From positions 124,001-188,000 of the forward strand of contig NC_050721.1 in assembly GCF_013402915.1 (NCBI RefSeq): 64,000 nucleotides of DNA, read 5' to 3'. The translations under genes were made by a program, and so were the position numbers. Every line of letters starts with the position of its first letter. The first letter of the stretch is position 1. Positions 36,424-47,300 of this stretch are shown here, piece by piece. Source of the stretch: Zygotorulaspora mrakii. Lineage: Eukaryota > Ascomycota > Saccharomycetes > Saccharomycetales > Saccharomycetaceae. The notes beneath the pieces are model-generated. The model did no database searches. It saw only the letters and a program-made list of their open reading frames with translations, and was not told where the DNA came from.

Positions 36424-37245
36424 CTACTTAAGTTTTATATTTTCGCTATCATCTTCTTCAGGTGTTGACATATTTTTCTCGTATACAGGTAAACTTGGAC
36501 TATTTGTTGTCTTGACAAATATCGAGCATATTCCTCCTTTTATGGTGCCACCTTGAGGTTTTTTAGATTTATCTGTTAGGAAACTGATAATGTCACGGAT
36601 ATTTCCCAACATTTCTGGTACCGTGGTTTTATTCACTTGACCGATCCTGACGCTCAAACAATTGTCATTATTCGGAACATATGACGTGTTTTTACATATG
36701 CTTCGTAATTGAGCTCTGACATATAGGGGATCACAAACATCTATAGTTTTCTTACCTTTAACTACCATTTCTCTCGACATCTTCATCGCGTAGGGCAGCT
36801 TTTTGTTACCTCGATAGAACTTTTGGCCCAGTATATCAGGCAGTAGATGAAGAACTCTGAAATCTGCGACTATTAGATCAAATTCTTTGTACAGTTGAGT
36901 AATTTTGATACCTCTAAATCTTCTCTTTAAGGATTTTAAACCAATAATCTCCTTGAAGAGCTCAGATGTTGCTGCGTCTTTCGTCAAAGCGTCGCGGTAG
37001 ACGTTAGAAGGATCTTTTGTTATAAGTAGCGTCCGGAAATCTTTTGGTTTATTCAGTTTGCAAGATGTCAATGGAATGATTCGAGGAATACTATCCTTCT
37101 GAGCGCCCATTTTCTTATTTGTACTGATGATCATATGGATATTTTTATCCTTTTGTAAATTTGAATCAGTTTTACAGTGCTCGAGAAGGGCACCTAAAGC
37201 TTTTCCTGCAGTTCCATCCCTGTCTATTTGGAGATCAACGGTCAT
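36424..37245 (-). CDS. UTP30: Ribosome-biogenesis protein Utp30 (L1 family)
   Basis: A 273-residue protein against 274 in S. cerevisiae Utp30 (YKR060W). It has the ribosomal L1-like fold signature with FDLIVADFRVLHLLPDILGQKFY and NKKLPYAMKMS, and an acidic C-terminal tail. It joins the 90S pre-ribosome / small-subunit processome and is non-essential in S. cerevisiae. Upstream lies a PAC box with an RRPE-like element, as expected for this regulon. It is in tandem with the mannosyltransferase and eIF4A genes, as YKR059W-YKR061W are. Confidence 0.93.
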   Translation of the reverse strand: MTVDLQIDRDGTAGKALGALLEHCKTDSNLQKDKNIHMIISTNKKMGAQKDSIPRIIPLTSCKLNKPKDFRTLLITKDPSNVYRDALTKDAATSELFKEIIGLKSLKRRFRGIKITQLYKEFDLIVADFRVLHLLPDILGQKFYRGNKKLPYAMKMSREMVVKGKKTIDVCDPLYVRAQLRSICKNTSYVPNNDNCLSVRIGQVNKTTVPEMLGNIRDIISFLTDKSKKPQGGTIKGGICSIFVKTTNSPSLPVYEKNMSTPEEDDSENIKLK

Positions 37246-37582
37246 TGAGGAGAAGCGAAATGACTAGACCTTATAGCTATGTAGTTTGTATTCACTTTGG
37301 CTTCTTATTCACATCATGAAATTTTTGAATTGAAAAACGCGATGAGCACAGCACAAAAAGAAAAATACAAAGTAAGCTGGTAGAATCACTAACGAAGAAA
37401 AAAGGTATAACCGTCAAGAGACTGTCAAATTTAAATATTCAAGGAAACTTTGTAGTTTAAAAGTAAATATATTTCAATCTCATATGGAGATTGGGAACAT
37501 AAAAAGTATGAAAATAAACAGAAAGAGCAAGGACTGGAACGATTAAATGGATAATACTCCAGCACTAACTATTAAATCCAGT
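37246..37582. promoter_or_regulatory. UTP30 promoter with PAC and RRPE-like elements
   Basis: This 337-bp gap lies between the UTP30 start and the TIF1 stop. GCGATGAG (37339-37346) is the PAC core, about 95 bp upstream of the ATG. TGAAATTTTT (37317-37326) is one base off RRPE. Pairing of the two motifs is typical of ribosome-biogenesis promoters. Confidence 0.7.
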
Positions 37583-38770
37583 TTAAAACAATTCAGCAAT
37601 GTTAGCTGGTAATTCCTCAATTTGAGTAGAGTAGAACTTTTCGACTTCTCTCATAGCACCAACATCTTCATTTGTAACAAAGTTGATAGCAACACCCTTT
37701 CTACCAAAACGACCACCTCTACCAATTCTGTGAATATAATTTTCTTTATTAGTTGGAAGATCGTAGTTGATAACCAAGGAAACTTGTTGGACATCAATAC
37801 CTCTGGCCAACAAATCGGTGGAAATCAAAATTCTGGAAGAACCACTTCTGAACTCCTTCATGATGACATCTCTTTCTTGTTGTGGTAGGTCGGAATAGAT
37901 AGAAGAAACAGTGAAGTTATCAGCCTTCAATTTCTGAGTTAGTTCTTCAACCTTTCTTCTGGTGTTACAGAAAATAACAGCTTGGGTAACAGAGATGGAG
38001 TCGTACAAATCAGTCAAACAGTCATATTTGAATTGTTCTTCTTCAACGTTGATGTAAAATTGTTGAATACCTTCCAAGGTTAATTCGTCTTTCTTGACCA
38101 ATATTCTGACTGGGTTTCTCATGAATTTAGTAGTAACTTCCAAGACATCATTTGGCATGGTAGCAGATAGAAGAACGACTTGAGTAGTTGGTGGTAATAA
38201 TGTGAAAATTTGATAAATTTGCTCTTTGAAGCCAGAAGACAACATTTCATCTGCTTCATCCAAGATGAACATCTTAATGTGATCGGTTCTGAATTTACGT
38301 CTTTGAATATTGTCAAAGACACGACCTGGGGTACCAACGACAATTTGAGCATCTCTCAAACCTTCAGCATCTTCTTGGAAAGAAGTACCACCAATACAGG
38401 CATGAACTTTAACATCCATGTGGAAAGCCAAAGCAATGACAACCTTTTGGATTTGCAAAGCTAATTCTCTGGTTGGTGCCAAGATCAAAGCTTGTGGATA
38501 TTTCAAAGTCGCATCAATTCTTTGTAAAGCGGCGATAGAGAAAGTACCAGTCTTACCGGTACCAGATTGGGCTTGGGCCAAAACATCGTTACCTTCAACG
38601 ATTGGCAAAATAGCACGTTGTTGAATAGCAGATGGCTCTTCGAAACCGTAACCAAAAACACCTCTCAATAGCTCATTGTTCAAGTTCATATCATCGAACT
38701 TGTAAACGACTTTGTCATAGTTGGTTAGAATTTGTGATTCTTCAACTTCAGTAATTCCTTCTGCAGACAT
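37583..38770 (-). CDS. TIF1: Translation initiation factor eIF4A (DEAD-box helicase)
   Basis: A 395-residue protein, exactly the length of S. cerevisiae Tif1/Tif2. All DEAD-box motifs are present: [27 protein letters not shown] in [21 protein letters not shown] and [13 protein letters not shown]. It unwinds 5' leader structure for ribosome scanning as part of eIF4F. The coding strand uses strongly preferred yeast codons (many TTG, GGT, GAA), fitting very high expression. S. cerevisiae has two identical genes (YKR059W, YJL138C); only one is seen here. Confidence 0.98.
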   Translation of the reverse strand: MSAEGITEVEESQILTNYDKVVYKFDDMNLNNELLRGVFGYGFEEPSAIQQRAILPIVEGNDVLAQAQSGTGKTGTFSIAALQRIDATLKYPQALILAPTRELALQIQKVVIALAFHMDVKVHACIGGTSFQEDAEGLRDAQIVVGTPGRVFDNIQRRKFRTDHIKMFILDEADEMLSSGFKEQIYQIFTLLPPTTQVVLLSATMPNDVLEVTTKFMRNPVRILVKKDELTLEGIQQFYINVEEEQFKYDCLTDLYDSISVTQAVIFCNTRRKVEELTQKLKADNFTVSSIYSDLPQQERDVIMKEFRSGSSRILISTDLLARGIDVQQVSLVINYDLPTNKENYIHRIGRGGRFGRKGVAINFVTNEDVGAMREVEKFYSTQIEELPANIAELF

Positions 38771-39196
38771 ATTGGGTAGTAGTTTTAATATATCTGGGTA
38801 CTCTACTAGGATAATCGAACCTATATAAAAAAAACCCTCAATAACTAATAGTTTAAATGGTAAAAGATCGAAAACTATGTAATCAAATTGTTAAATTTAC
38901 CTCTACGACACACCCAAAGGTGACCTTTGATGCGTTTCCCAAGCAATGTGGACTAGCAGCTTCATCGACACTATTGGATCAAAAAAAATTTTCAGTCATT
39001 TGATACGCACATACACATCGTCTTTAGTGATGATAATATCACCTCTGCTTAAGCAACTACTTTGATGTTATACACTGAGGTTTGAAGCCACCGTAGGAGC
39101 CTACACTCCTATGCTACATGAGGGGCTTCAATGCAATGGAAATAGATTTCATTATACAATGATTCTGATGCACTATTCGAGTCATGAACCTCAAGT
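38771..39196. other. TIF1 upstream region with nested inverted repeats
   Basis: About 426 bp between the TIF1 start and the glycogenin stop. Outer 8-bp arms ttgaagcc/ggcttcaa (39082-39089, 39124-39131) enclose inner 6-bp arms taggag/ctccta (39094-39099, 39106-39111). No known RNA could be matched. The rest is ordinary promoter DNA. Confidence 0.5.
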
Positions 39197-40771
39197 TCAC
39201 TCGGGGAACGATCTTTCAACTTTTGCGCGATAATTGGTGTCTTCCCAATCGAATAAACGTGTCGGCAATGCTTCTTCCTGATCGCCTCTGATGTGGGCGA
39301 GTTCCTGCTCGATAGCGGAGCTCTTTGGGGGCGAGTTATCTAGCAGCACGACGCCTGAATTGGTGATTGGTGCCTTACCTTCGTGAGATAGGTCACGGCT
39401 GGCATTTTCAGTACCATTATTTTGATGGAAAAGGTTTGTTTCTTCTGGAAAAGTACGTTCTGCAACGTCCGAAGGCCTTACGCATTCAGGTTGTGAGACT
39501 GTTTTCTGACTCGATACTCTTTCGGTATTTTCTGAGTTTTGTTTGATGACGACATCTTTTGCGGCTGAATCGCTGTCGATATTGACTATTCCAGACTTGA
39601 CAATTTCCTCAGGGAAACTGCGCTCTGGTTCAGAGTAATGAATATGATCACCTTGCTCCTCATGATCTGTACCACTTGGTTTAGTTTGATTGAGAGGAAA
39701 TTCTAGCTGCCTTGGGAATGTACGTTCTGACATATCGTTGGCGATAACTGAAATACCTGAAATACCTGAAATACCTGAAACACTTCGATCACCTGCGGCA
39801 ACTGGCTGGGAATTGCCTCGTGATTTTTCAGTTGACTGCACTCTTTTATAATCTTGTTGGTAATTTGTCGGAGGCTCCCAGGCTCTCTCTTCGGGCTTTT
39901 CCTGAACACTCATTTCTTCGAAGCATTTCGTCAACTGGTACTCTCTTTGAAATTCTTTGTACACGTTATACCACCGCGTAGAGTATCCATTAACGTTGGT
40001 CTGTGACCAACCTTTCCATGGTTTATTTTCGCCTACAAAATGCACTAATTTAATTTGTGGCTCAAAATACTTCATAGCTGGCGAACTTTGGTACCCATAG
40101 TTGGGCATTGTTACATTATAGAGAAATGGTAGGCGTACCCACTGGTTACCATTAACGACAGGATCGATGCCACTTGGGAGGCAACAAGGGTTAAAAAACT
40201 GGTTGAAGATGCCTTGATCTGCACCATCAATAGAAATGTGATCAGATATAAACGTTTGTAATTGTACCGCTAGTTCCTTGTCGGGGACTAAAACCAATAC
40301 CCCAGTATTAAACATGTCAGGCCACCCAATATCGGGAGATCCAACTATTTGTGAGCTGGTTTGGTGTGGAATAACATCAAAAATATTGATAAAGTTGCTA
40401 TTCAGCGGCAATGTATCAGCATCGAGATAAAGAACTTTATCAAATTGCGTCAGCTCCCACAAACGCGACTTTATAAGAGAAGCAGCCAGCTCAGGCCTTT
40501 GTAGCAATGACAGATTTGATGAGTTTTGAGAAATACAAAATGCTTCATCCGCCAAGGGGTCCACTTCAATAATTTCATCAAACAACTGGCACAAAATTCT
40601 CCTCGACAGTTCACTCAAATCTGCCTCATACAGAAGTTTAGTCACTACCAAGCAGATCTTTATGGATCTCCCATCTCCGAAAAGTTTGTGCAACTGATGA
40701 CCTAGCGTAAATACCCCTGGCAAATAATCAGTGGAATACAGCAATGTTGCAATACCCAGTCTTGGTGACAT
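39197..40771 (-). CDS. GLG1: Glycogenin (self-glucosylating glycogen primer)
   Basis: The frame upstream starts at TTG, so the ATG at 40771 (MSPRLGIATLLYSTDYLPGV) is used, giving 524 residues. The GT8 catalytic domain has the Mn2+-binding DAD at 117-119 (YLDADTLPL). Tyrosines Y225 and Y227 in MPNYGYQ match the region of the glucosylated acceptors. After about residue 300 the protein is disordered, with a GIS repeat and four copies of an ER(T/S)FP motif, the last at the C-terminus. It primes glycogen chains for glycogen synthase. S. cerevisiae has GLG1 (YKR058W) and GLG2 (YJL137C). Confidence 0.94.
   Translation of the reverse strand: MSPRLGIATLLYSTDYLPGVFTLGHQLHKLFGDGRSIKICLVVTKLLYEADLSELSRRILCQLFDEIIEVDPLADEAFCISQNSSNLSLLQRPELAASLIKSRLWELTQFDKVLYLDADTLPLNSNFINIFDVIPHQTSSQIVGSPDIGWPDMFNTGVLVLVPDKELAVQLQTFISDHISIDGADQGIFNQFFNPCCLPSGIDPVVNGNQWVRLPFLYNVTMPNYGYQSSPAMKYFEPQIKLVHFVGENKPWKGWSQTNVNGYSTRWYNVYKEFQREYQLTKCFEEMSVQEKPEERAWEPPTNYQQDYKRVQSTEKSRGNSQPVAAGDRSVSGISGISGISVIANDMSERTFPRQLEFPLNQTKPSGTDHEEQGDHIHYSEPERSFPEEIVKSGIVNIDSDSAAKDVVIKQNSENTERVSSQKTVSQPECVRPSDVAERTFPEETNLFHQNNGTENASRDLSHEGKAPITNSGVVLLDNSPPKSSAIEQELAHIRGDQEEALPTRLFDWEDTNYRAKVERSFPE
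39748..39780 (+). repeat. 9-bp tandem repeat in the glycogenin gene
   Basis: The unit ctgaaatac (with a final degenerate copy) is repeated about three and a half times and encodes GIS-GIS-GIS in the disordered part of glycogenin. The frame is kept because the unit is three codons. Confidence 0.85.
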
Positions 40772-41139
40772 AAATTTAAAACACAAGTCTGGCGGGGTTC
40801 AACGAGAATGAAAAGGGGTTTAGAATCACTTATCAGCACCAGCTCTGCTGTTCAACGGAATTAATTACTTTGTACAACATTTTCCTACTCTCCGCGAAGC
40901 GATATCTTGTGGGGTTTCTTCAGATAACCTCCCAGATGCATAACACAGAAGTAAGATATAAACAGATTCAAAGAATCAATTATAAAACAAGTGCAAATGT
41001 CGGAATTCTGACTACTGCAATGCTTTGGAAAAGAAGTATATATTAGTTCTGTTTTTCTTTTTCTTATGGTTTTAAAAAACGTACCTAGTTTTAAGCTATA
41101 AATTTAGATGTAAAAAGAATAATATGCTATATTCTTAGC
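40772..41139. other. Glycogenin promoter / RPS21 3' region
   Basis: About 370 bp between the RPS21 stop and the glycogenin start, AT-rich next to RPS21. No RNA gene, repeat or strong regulatory motif seen. Confidence 0.4.
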
Positions 41140-41788
41140 TTAACGGGAGTAAGACCAGACGTTCTTCAATAAACCGTCGTTTTGAGCCAAACGATTCAAA
41201 GAGTCGTCACTTTCACCTCTAGCTCTGACGTAACCGGACAAAGCGTAGGTAATGTATTCACCTGGGATGGCGCGACCTTCTTCATCAACCTTGGCGATGT
41301 TGATTTGAACAGAGGCATGGTCCTTGGCCTTGATGATTCTGTTAGTTGCAGAACATTTTCTTGGAACGTAAAGTTCGACCTATTTAGAAAACAACTATTT
41401 GTTAGTAACTCCAATCACATTCACAAAACATAGAGACTGAGACACTCTCGCATTGAGAGTAAAAGGCCGACACGAGCGCATCGGGAAGTCCCCACGTACC
41501 TAATTTCATCATCATACGGTCCGTATCCGATCTCTTTTATCTCTTCTGGCACTGGTCTTCCTATGGGCGTGCTTTCCTTGTTGGCTCTTAGAGCAGCATA
41601 GTATTTTCCTCACAGACGCTTCCAAAGAACCCTTTCATAATTCTGATCCCAATCCTAGCTCCGGGACAGGTTCCAATTCTGATCTTCCTCCTGCTGTATT
41701 TCCAACTCTCCTCGCTCTTCCATTTCCCAGTCTCCCACTTCTGCACGTAGTTTTATTCACATACTAATTGGCCCTTATCGTTTTCCAT
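41140..41788 (-). CDS. RPS21A: Ribosomal protein eS21, two exons
   Basis: Exon 1 is 41765-41788 (MENDKGQL) and exon 2 is 41140-41379 ([16 protein letters not shown] ... [10 protein letters not shown]). Joined they encode 87 residues, the exact S. cerevisiae Rps21 length. The ATG and both exons match Rps21A/B (YKR057W, YJL136C), which carry an intron at the same codon. eS21 sits on the 40S subunit and helps 20S to 18S rRNA maturation. Only one copy is seen, as expected before the genome duplication. Codons are strongly biased to preferred ones. Confidence 0.97.
41380..41764 (-). other. RPS21 spliceosomal intron
   Basis: A 385-nt intron lies between codons 8 and 9 in phase 0. The 5' splice site is GTATGT (41759-41764) and the branch site TACTAAC (41401-41407). 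The 3' site is TAG at 41380-41382, about 20 nt from the branch site. All three match yeast consensus exactly. No snoRNA boxes were found inside. Confidence 0.96.
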
Positions 41789-42334
41789 CTTGGTTTATTG
41801 ATACACGTATTATTCTCGAAGCACTAATTGAACAGAATCTCTCTTAACTACTACGCATCTTCCAAAAACTGGTATAGTACTTTCCCCATCTTCATCACTA
41901 ATTCACCAAGATTCAATTCACATTTCCAACCTTCCATCTGCAACGGTATAGTGCTAGCTTACGGTGTGGCATCGGTGGCTTTCCAGGCTGGCAGGAGGCA
42001 TCCAAAGGAGATGAGGCCAAAGAAGCGACACAGTGCGCGACAAGAAAAAAATGGAAAGAGAAGTGAGAAGTACAGGGTGCACAGATGCAACAGTGAAATT
42101 TCAAAATGACTAGGGTGTACAGATGCTAATAAAAACAGTCCCACATCAGCAACGACGAATGGCAAAATAGCTTGGTGACGGCACAGGACTGGAAAGGACA
42201 GTAAATGATAATTATACGGTAATGGATGGAATAATAAATAGATTCACATATTTATCGTTATATATATTGCAATATATGTTTGATTTGTAGGCGGTTAGCA
42301 GGGTTACGAAAAAGGGGGAGCGATTTTAATTGGA
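41789..42334. other. RPS21 promoter region
   Basis: About 546 bp between the RPS21 start and the TRM2 stop. Besides the tandem Rap1-type sites it holds a T-rich tract on the RPS21 strand near 42045-42070. Short ORFs here look like chance. Confidence 0.6.
42074..42126 (-). promoter_or_regulatory. Tandem Rap1-type (HOMOL1) sites of RPS21
   Basis: Two 15-bp direct repeats, agggtgcacagatgc (42074-42088) and agggtgtacagatgc (42112-42126), differ at one base and start 38 bp apart. On the minus strand they read GCATCTGTRCACCCT. This fits the HOMOL1 form of the Rap1 site (RACATCYRTRCA) with one mismatch. Paired Rap1 sites about 300 bp upstream, followed by a T-rich tract, are the standard yeast ribosomal-protein promoter. 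No other reading of the repeats is needed. Confidence 0.7.
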
Positions 42335-44113
42335 TCATTTTCTGGAAAGAACACAGACACTCTCGACGTGATGGGTCTGAGGAAAGAAGTCAAACCCTCT
42401 AATACTCTCGACTTTGTAATCCTTGCCTCTATCAGTGCTTTTGAGGAAATACTCCACATCTCTGGCTTGGGAATGGACGTTGCAGGAGATATACACGACC
42501 TTGGCGGGATAGTAGTCCGCTAATTGCTTTAAAAAAAGGTCGTCGCAACCCTTCCTGGGGGGATCAAGAATAACAGATGTTCTGTCATTTGGGATGTCAA
42601 TGGATTCAAATAGTTTTTCAGCTTTACCAACAATGAATTTACAGTTTTCTATACCGTTTGCCTTCGCATTTCTCTCGGCAAATGATACACTATCTGCAGA
42701 AATTTCAACACCGATTACTTTGTTGACACCTTTAGAACTGCATATGCTGAAAAGACCGGATCCACAATAGGCGTCAATCAGGTTGTGCTCGTCGTCTGGG
42801 CCAGAATTTGGTATTCGTAGATTTTCGCGAACATACTTTGTCACTAGCGGTAAAATGGAATTGTTATTCTGGAAAAACTCACCTGCGCTGAATTGGAACG
42901 TGTAACCGTCAATATATTCCGTGACAATTTGTCTTGTGTTTGTCACGCATGTCTTTGACAACTTTTGGCCGCTTTCAGAGTTTTCCGTTTCAATATGAGT
43001 CAAGTTTCCTTCGTTATCAGTTGAACCATCTGATTTTAGTTGGGACGCTGTATCCTTGGACGAGTCCAAAACAGTGGTGTCTTCTCTCAACAAAATTGTA
43101 GCTCCTTTTTTGTACTTGGTAAATTCATTTTCAAATCTTTTCCGTTCATTTTTCATTCCTTTATTGATTATTTCAGTGCCAATTGGGCATTCTTCGATGT
43201 CCAGTATAGATCCTTTGCCGCCACATCTGGAAGCTTCTGCTCTCCAAGCAGGCCTTCCTTTTTGACCAAAGCCTAAGGCGGGTATTGCTTCTAAAGTTTT
43301 GACCTTTCTTGGTACATCGAAATGAGGTGTTAACTTTGTTCTGTAATTGAACTGCAGAGGAGACCCGAAAGTTGAGCCAATATCTGGTAGAATGCCCTCC
43401 TCTATTAAACGTGGAGCAAAATACTTATAGGCTTGCTGTATCGTAGTTCTCTTCAACTCTAATTGTTTATCATATTCGAGAAACTGAAATTGACAACCGG
43501 AGCACTTTCCAAAGTAGTTACACGATATCAATTCGTCATTCCTCATAGACGATGGAGTGGTCACACTCAATAAGTCACTTTCGACATGATGTGGATGCGT
43601 CTTAAACACTTTGATATTGACAAGATCACCAGGTAAACCAAATGGAACAATGACTACCTGTTTCTTATTTTTCTCCACCGGATTCTCTATAATTGCCAGC
43701 CCATCGCCATTGGAACTTAGTTTCAAAATTTTTACTTTGTCCACAATGCGATGGTACATTTTGGCTACTACTCCATCAACTGTTGATGTATCATTTAAAA
43801 TGGCAGACACGTCATTGCATACATCTTCACGCTTCAAGTTTTGCTCCCTCAAGAGATAGTCAATTTCGAACTGTAGAACTCCCAGAGGAGAAGTGGGATC
43901 GACCTTTTTTGCCTTATATTTCTTCAATTTGGGTTTCTTAGCCCTTCTCGCTGTAGGAGGTGATGTACAAGTCGCTAAAGAGCGTTTACCTATCAAAGAA
44001 GGGTCAACTTCTAAATTCCCTACAGTCATCTGATATACGAATAGTTTCTTGCAAAAAATGTTTTTAGCTAAGTAGGATACACAGACAAAAGCACGTTTGC
44101 TTCGTAGGAGCAT
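42335..44113 (-). CDS. TRM2: tRNA (uracil-5)-methyltransferase Trm2
   Basis: A 592-residue protein against 639 in S. cerevisiae (YKR056W). An RNA-binding TRAM-like region (about residues 110-200) is followed by a CxxC-type cluster (CNYFGKCSGCQFQ near 200). A class I SAM methyltransferase domain then has DAYCGSGLFSICSS, VILDPPRKGCDD and the catalytic ISCNVHSQARD. It makes m5U54 in the T-loop of tRNAs. The first 28 residues (MLLRSKRAFVCVSYL...) are basic and could be a presequence; a second ATG at 44029 would remove them. OXP1 follows upstream where S. cerevisiae has RHO4 directly. Confidence 0.94.
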   Translation of the reverse strand: MLLRSKRAFVCVSYLAKNIFCKKLFVYQMTVGNLEVDPSLIGKRSLATCTSPPTARRAKKPKLKKYKAKKVDPTSPLGVLQFEIDYLLREQNLKREDVCNDVSAILNDTSTVDGVVAKMYHRIVDKVKILKLSSNGDGLAIIENPVEKNKKQVVIVPFGLPGDLVNIKVFKTHPHHVESDLLSVTTPSSMRNDELISCNYFGKCSGCQFQFLEYDKQLELKRTTIQQAYKYFAPRLIEEGILPDIGSTFGSPLQFNYRTKLTPHFDVPRKVKTLEAIPALGFGQKGRPAWRAEASRCGGKGSILDIEECPIGTEIINKGMKNERKRFENEFTKYKKGATILLREDTTVLDSSKDTASQLKSDGSTDNEGNLTHIETENSESGQKLSKTCVTNTRQIVTEYIDGYTFQFSAGEFFQNNNSILPLVTKYVRENLRIPNSGPDDEHNLIDAYCGSGLFSICSSKGVNKVIGVEISADSVSFAERNAKANGIENCKFIVGKAEKLFESIDIPNDRTSVILDPPRKGCDDLFLKQLADYYPAKVVYISCNVHSQARDVEYFLKSTDRGKDYKVESIRGFDFFPQTHHVESVCVLSRK

Positions 44114-44304
44114 GAACTATTTAAACACTGAAAGGAATGTAGCTCATCGATTCTTTCACGTTACGAATAGTTAGCCTGCGATTGCGATGAGCTTTGATGT
44201 CCTCAGATGAAAAAAAGACTGCACAAGACGTCGTTAACGACAATCATGAGATGACAATAAATGAACCGAGAAAAATGACAATTGTTGGAGCCTCAGACTG
44301 GCTC

Positions 44305-47300
44305 TTAAGCTACATTTCCATCTCTCTTGCCCCAGCCACCACCACCAGGTGTCATGATTATTATTCGATCGCCTGGTTTGACTTGTACGGAACTTTTACT
44401 TCCAATATTAATGACATTTTCATCGGCGCCTCTTATCCACAAATTCATGCCCCTCGAACCATCTTTGCCGCCATTTAAACCATGTGGTGCGACTGCTCTC
44501 CTTTCAGAAAGTATAGATGCTTGCACAGATTCTCTGAACATAATATCTCTTATTACACCGTTGCCTCCACTATATTTCCCTTCACCGCCAGAACCTTTTC
44601 TAATCGAAAAGTTTATCAATAGAACGGGATAACGCCTTTCAAAGACCTCAACATCTGTCATTCTTGTATTCGTCATGTTAGTATGAACGGCATCGGCTCC
44701 ATTCCAACCAGGTCCTCTCCAAGAGGGAGCGCCTGCTCCATGACCTCCACAAATTGTTTCATAGTAACCAAAACCTTTGCTTACTTTTCCTGTATGCACA
44801 TCGGTACCCCCTGTTCCAAATGTAAAATTATTGCAGTCACCCTGAGAGTCTGCCATGACTTTGAAGGTTTTTAGTACAACATCAGTTATTCTTTGAGATG
44901 TCAACACATTTCCACCTACAACAGCTGCTCCATTTGTTGGGGACAGTATAGATCCTTTGGGGATTTTTATCGTGATTGGCCTCAGGCAACCCTGGTTTAA
45001 TGGAATATTTTCGCCAACTAAACATCTTAAGCAGTATAGTACAGCAGAATGGGTTATCGCCTCCGGTGCATTAGTATTAGCATATACCTGAGGGCTAGTA
45101 CCATCAAAATCGAAGACATAGCTTTCCTTGTCGACGTCCATTGTAACTTTCAATTTGATCACCGTCCCGTCATCCATGTAGTCTTCACCGGTATATTCAG
45201 TGGAGCCAAAATGGCTTACCATTTTCCTTAACATTTTTTTTATTGTATCACTGGCATTATCCTGAATTGCTGCCATATATCTAACAACAACGTTGAAGCC
45301 TTGTTCATCAATCAGTTTATTTACTAACAAGACACCTTTGTTATTTGCAGCAATTTGTGCTCTCAAATCGCTTATGTTATCACTGAGTCTTCTTGAACCG
45401 GAGCAACCCGGATGTTTGGCAGGCTCTTCATACAGTAAATGGGTAATCAAATCCTCTTGGAACTCACCTCTTTTGACAATAAGTTCTGAATAAATTGCAG
45501 CACCCTCTTCATAAAGCTGAGTGGAATTTGGTGGAATTGAACCAGGTAGAATCCCTCCGATATCAGCATGATGTGCTCTTGAAGCGACATAGAAGGTAAT
45601 CTCACCAGTCTCTTTTGAGAATGTCGGAGATATGACAGTGATATCGGGAAGATGCGTGCCACCCATTTCAGGATGATTAGTGACTATGACATCACCTGGT
45701 TCCAGCTGCCCTTTCCATAGAGCTGCTTGCATAGATATACAAGTTGACATAGAACCCAGATGAACTGGAATATGAGGAGCATTGGCAACTAAAGCGCCAT
45801 CGGGACCAAAAATCGCACACGAGAAATCCAACCTTTCCTTCACATTTGTTGATACAGCAGTCTTTCGAAGCTGAGTGCCCATCTGTACAGCAATCTCCAT
45901 AAATCTGTTTCCATAAATAGATAATAGAATAGGATCGATCTTATTCTTATCTAGACGAGTAAGGTTTTCTGGGTTGTTATCCAGTAGACTAATGTAAATA
46001 TGAGATCTGAGCACTGTGGCTTCTGCTCCTGGAGGTATAACATTGGTCTGCGTTCCATCAGCTAAGATGGAAGGCCCACTCACAACTGTACCGTAATGCA
46101 TCTCCTCAATTCGATAAACAGGAGTATTAACACGCTTACCACCGAAGGAGACCATTTTGAAGAAACTTGCCTCCTCAGATGCTGAAACAAGTTTTCGTGG
46201 GTATTTTCTCAATTGTTCGTCAACAGTTTCCTCGGATCTTACATTAGAATTTGCTGTTGTTCTCACTCTTATATCATCGACAATTATTTTTCTATTATCA
46301 AAAGCGAATCCAAACTCCTTCTTGTGCATCGCATGGAAACTTGATGCAAACTCCTCTTCACCACTTTTTCTTAGTACCATTAAACCAGTCTCGGTTCCCT
46401 CATACCTCAAATTCAAATATGCCTCGTGAGACAGAGATGACGATGGAAAACCTTGCCTCAGAAAGGCGTTAGTGGTTTGTTTGGACAACTGTTCAAATTT
46501 AAGACGGATGATATCTAAATTACTTTGAGCGTTCAAAATTAAAGAACACGGCTCTTGTCTTTCTTCTACCACATCAGCAAGGAAGATACCATAGGCGGAT
46601 AATACCGAGGAATATCTGTGGGCCAAAACTACATGTATCCCAAGTGACCTGGCTACATCAACTGCATGCTGACCTCCAGCTCCACCAAACGTTACCAAAA
46701 TGTGCTGTGAGACTATATGACCCTTTGATTCGGTAATCGCTCTTATAGGTCTCGCCATGGACTCATTAGCGACCTTGATAAAGCCTTCTGCAATTTCATC
46801 CGGTGTCATTTCAGATTTTATTTCAGCATTAATAGTTTTCGTTAATTTCAAAATCAATTCTTCCGTTCTTGCTAGATCCAACGTCTCATTCTCTTGTGGT
46901 CCAAAGATTTTGGGAAAAAACTCAGGAACAAGACGGCCCAGAAACAGATTAGCATCCGTGATAGTTAAAGGACCACCTTTACGATATGCAGCAGGACCAG
47001 GATCAGCTGTTGCAGATTCAGGGCCCACTCTAAATAAACCATTTTTCCAAAATAATCTTGAACTTCCACCAGCTGCAACAGTATTGATATCTAGTTGAGG
47101 TGATTGGATCACAATACCAGCTGTCTTTGTTTCGAAAACATGTTCTAATTTTCCATCACTGTATCTACTAACATCTGTTGAAGTTCCCCCCATATCAAAT
47201 CCAAGCAATGCTATATTATTGGTCTTATCGAAACAAGTTCTGGAGTACCCGACGACACCTCCGGCAGGGCCTGATAAGATAGATTTTAAACCAGAAAATT

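Noticed and set aside
39025..39080. gtgatga ... ctga upstream of TIF1 as a box C/D snoRNA
   Set aside because: The spacing of about 50 nt is too short and the flanks do not form a terminal stem.
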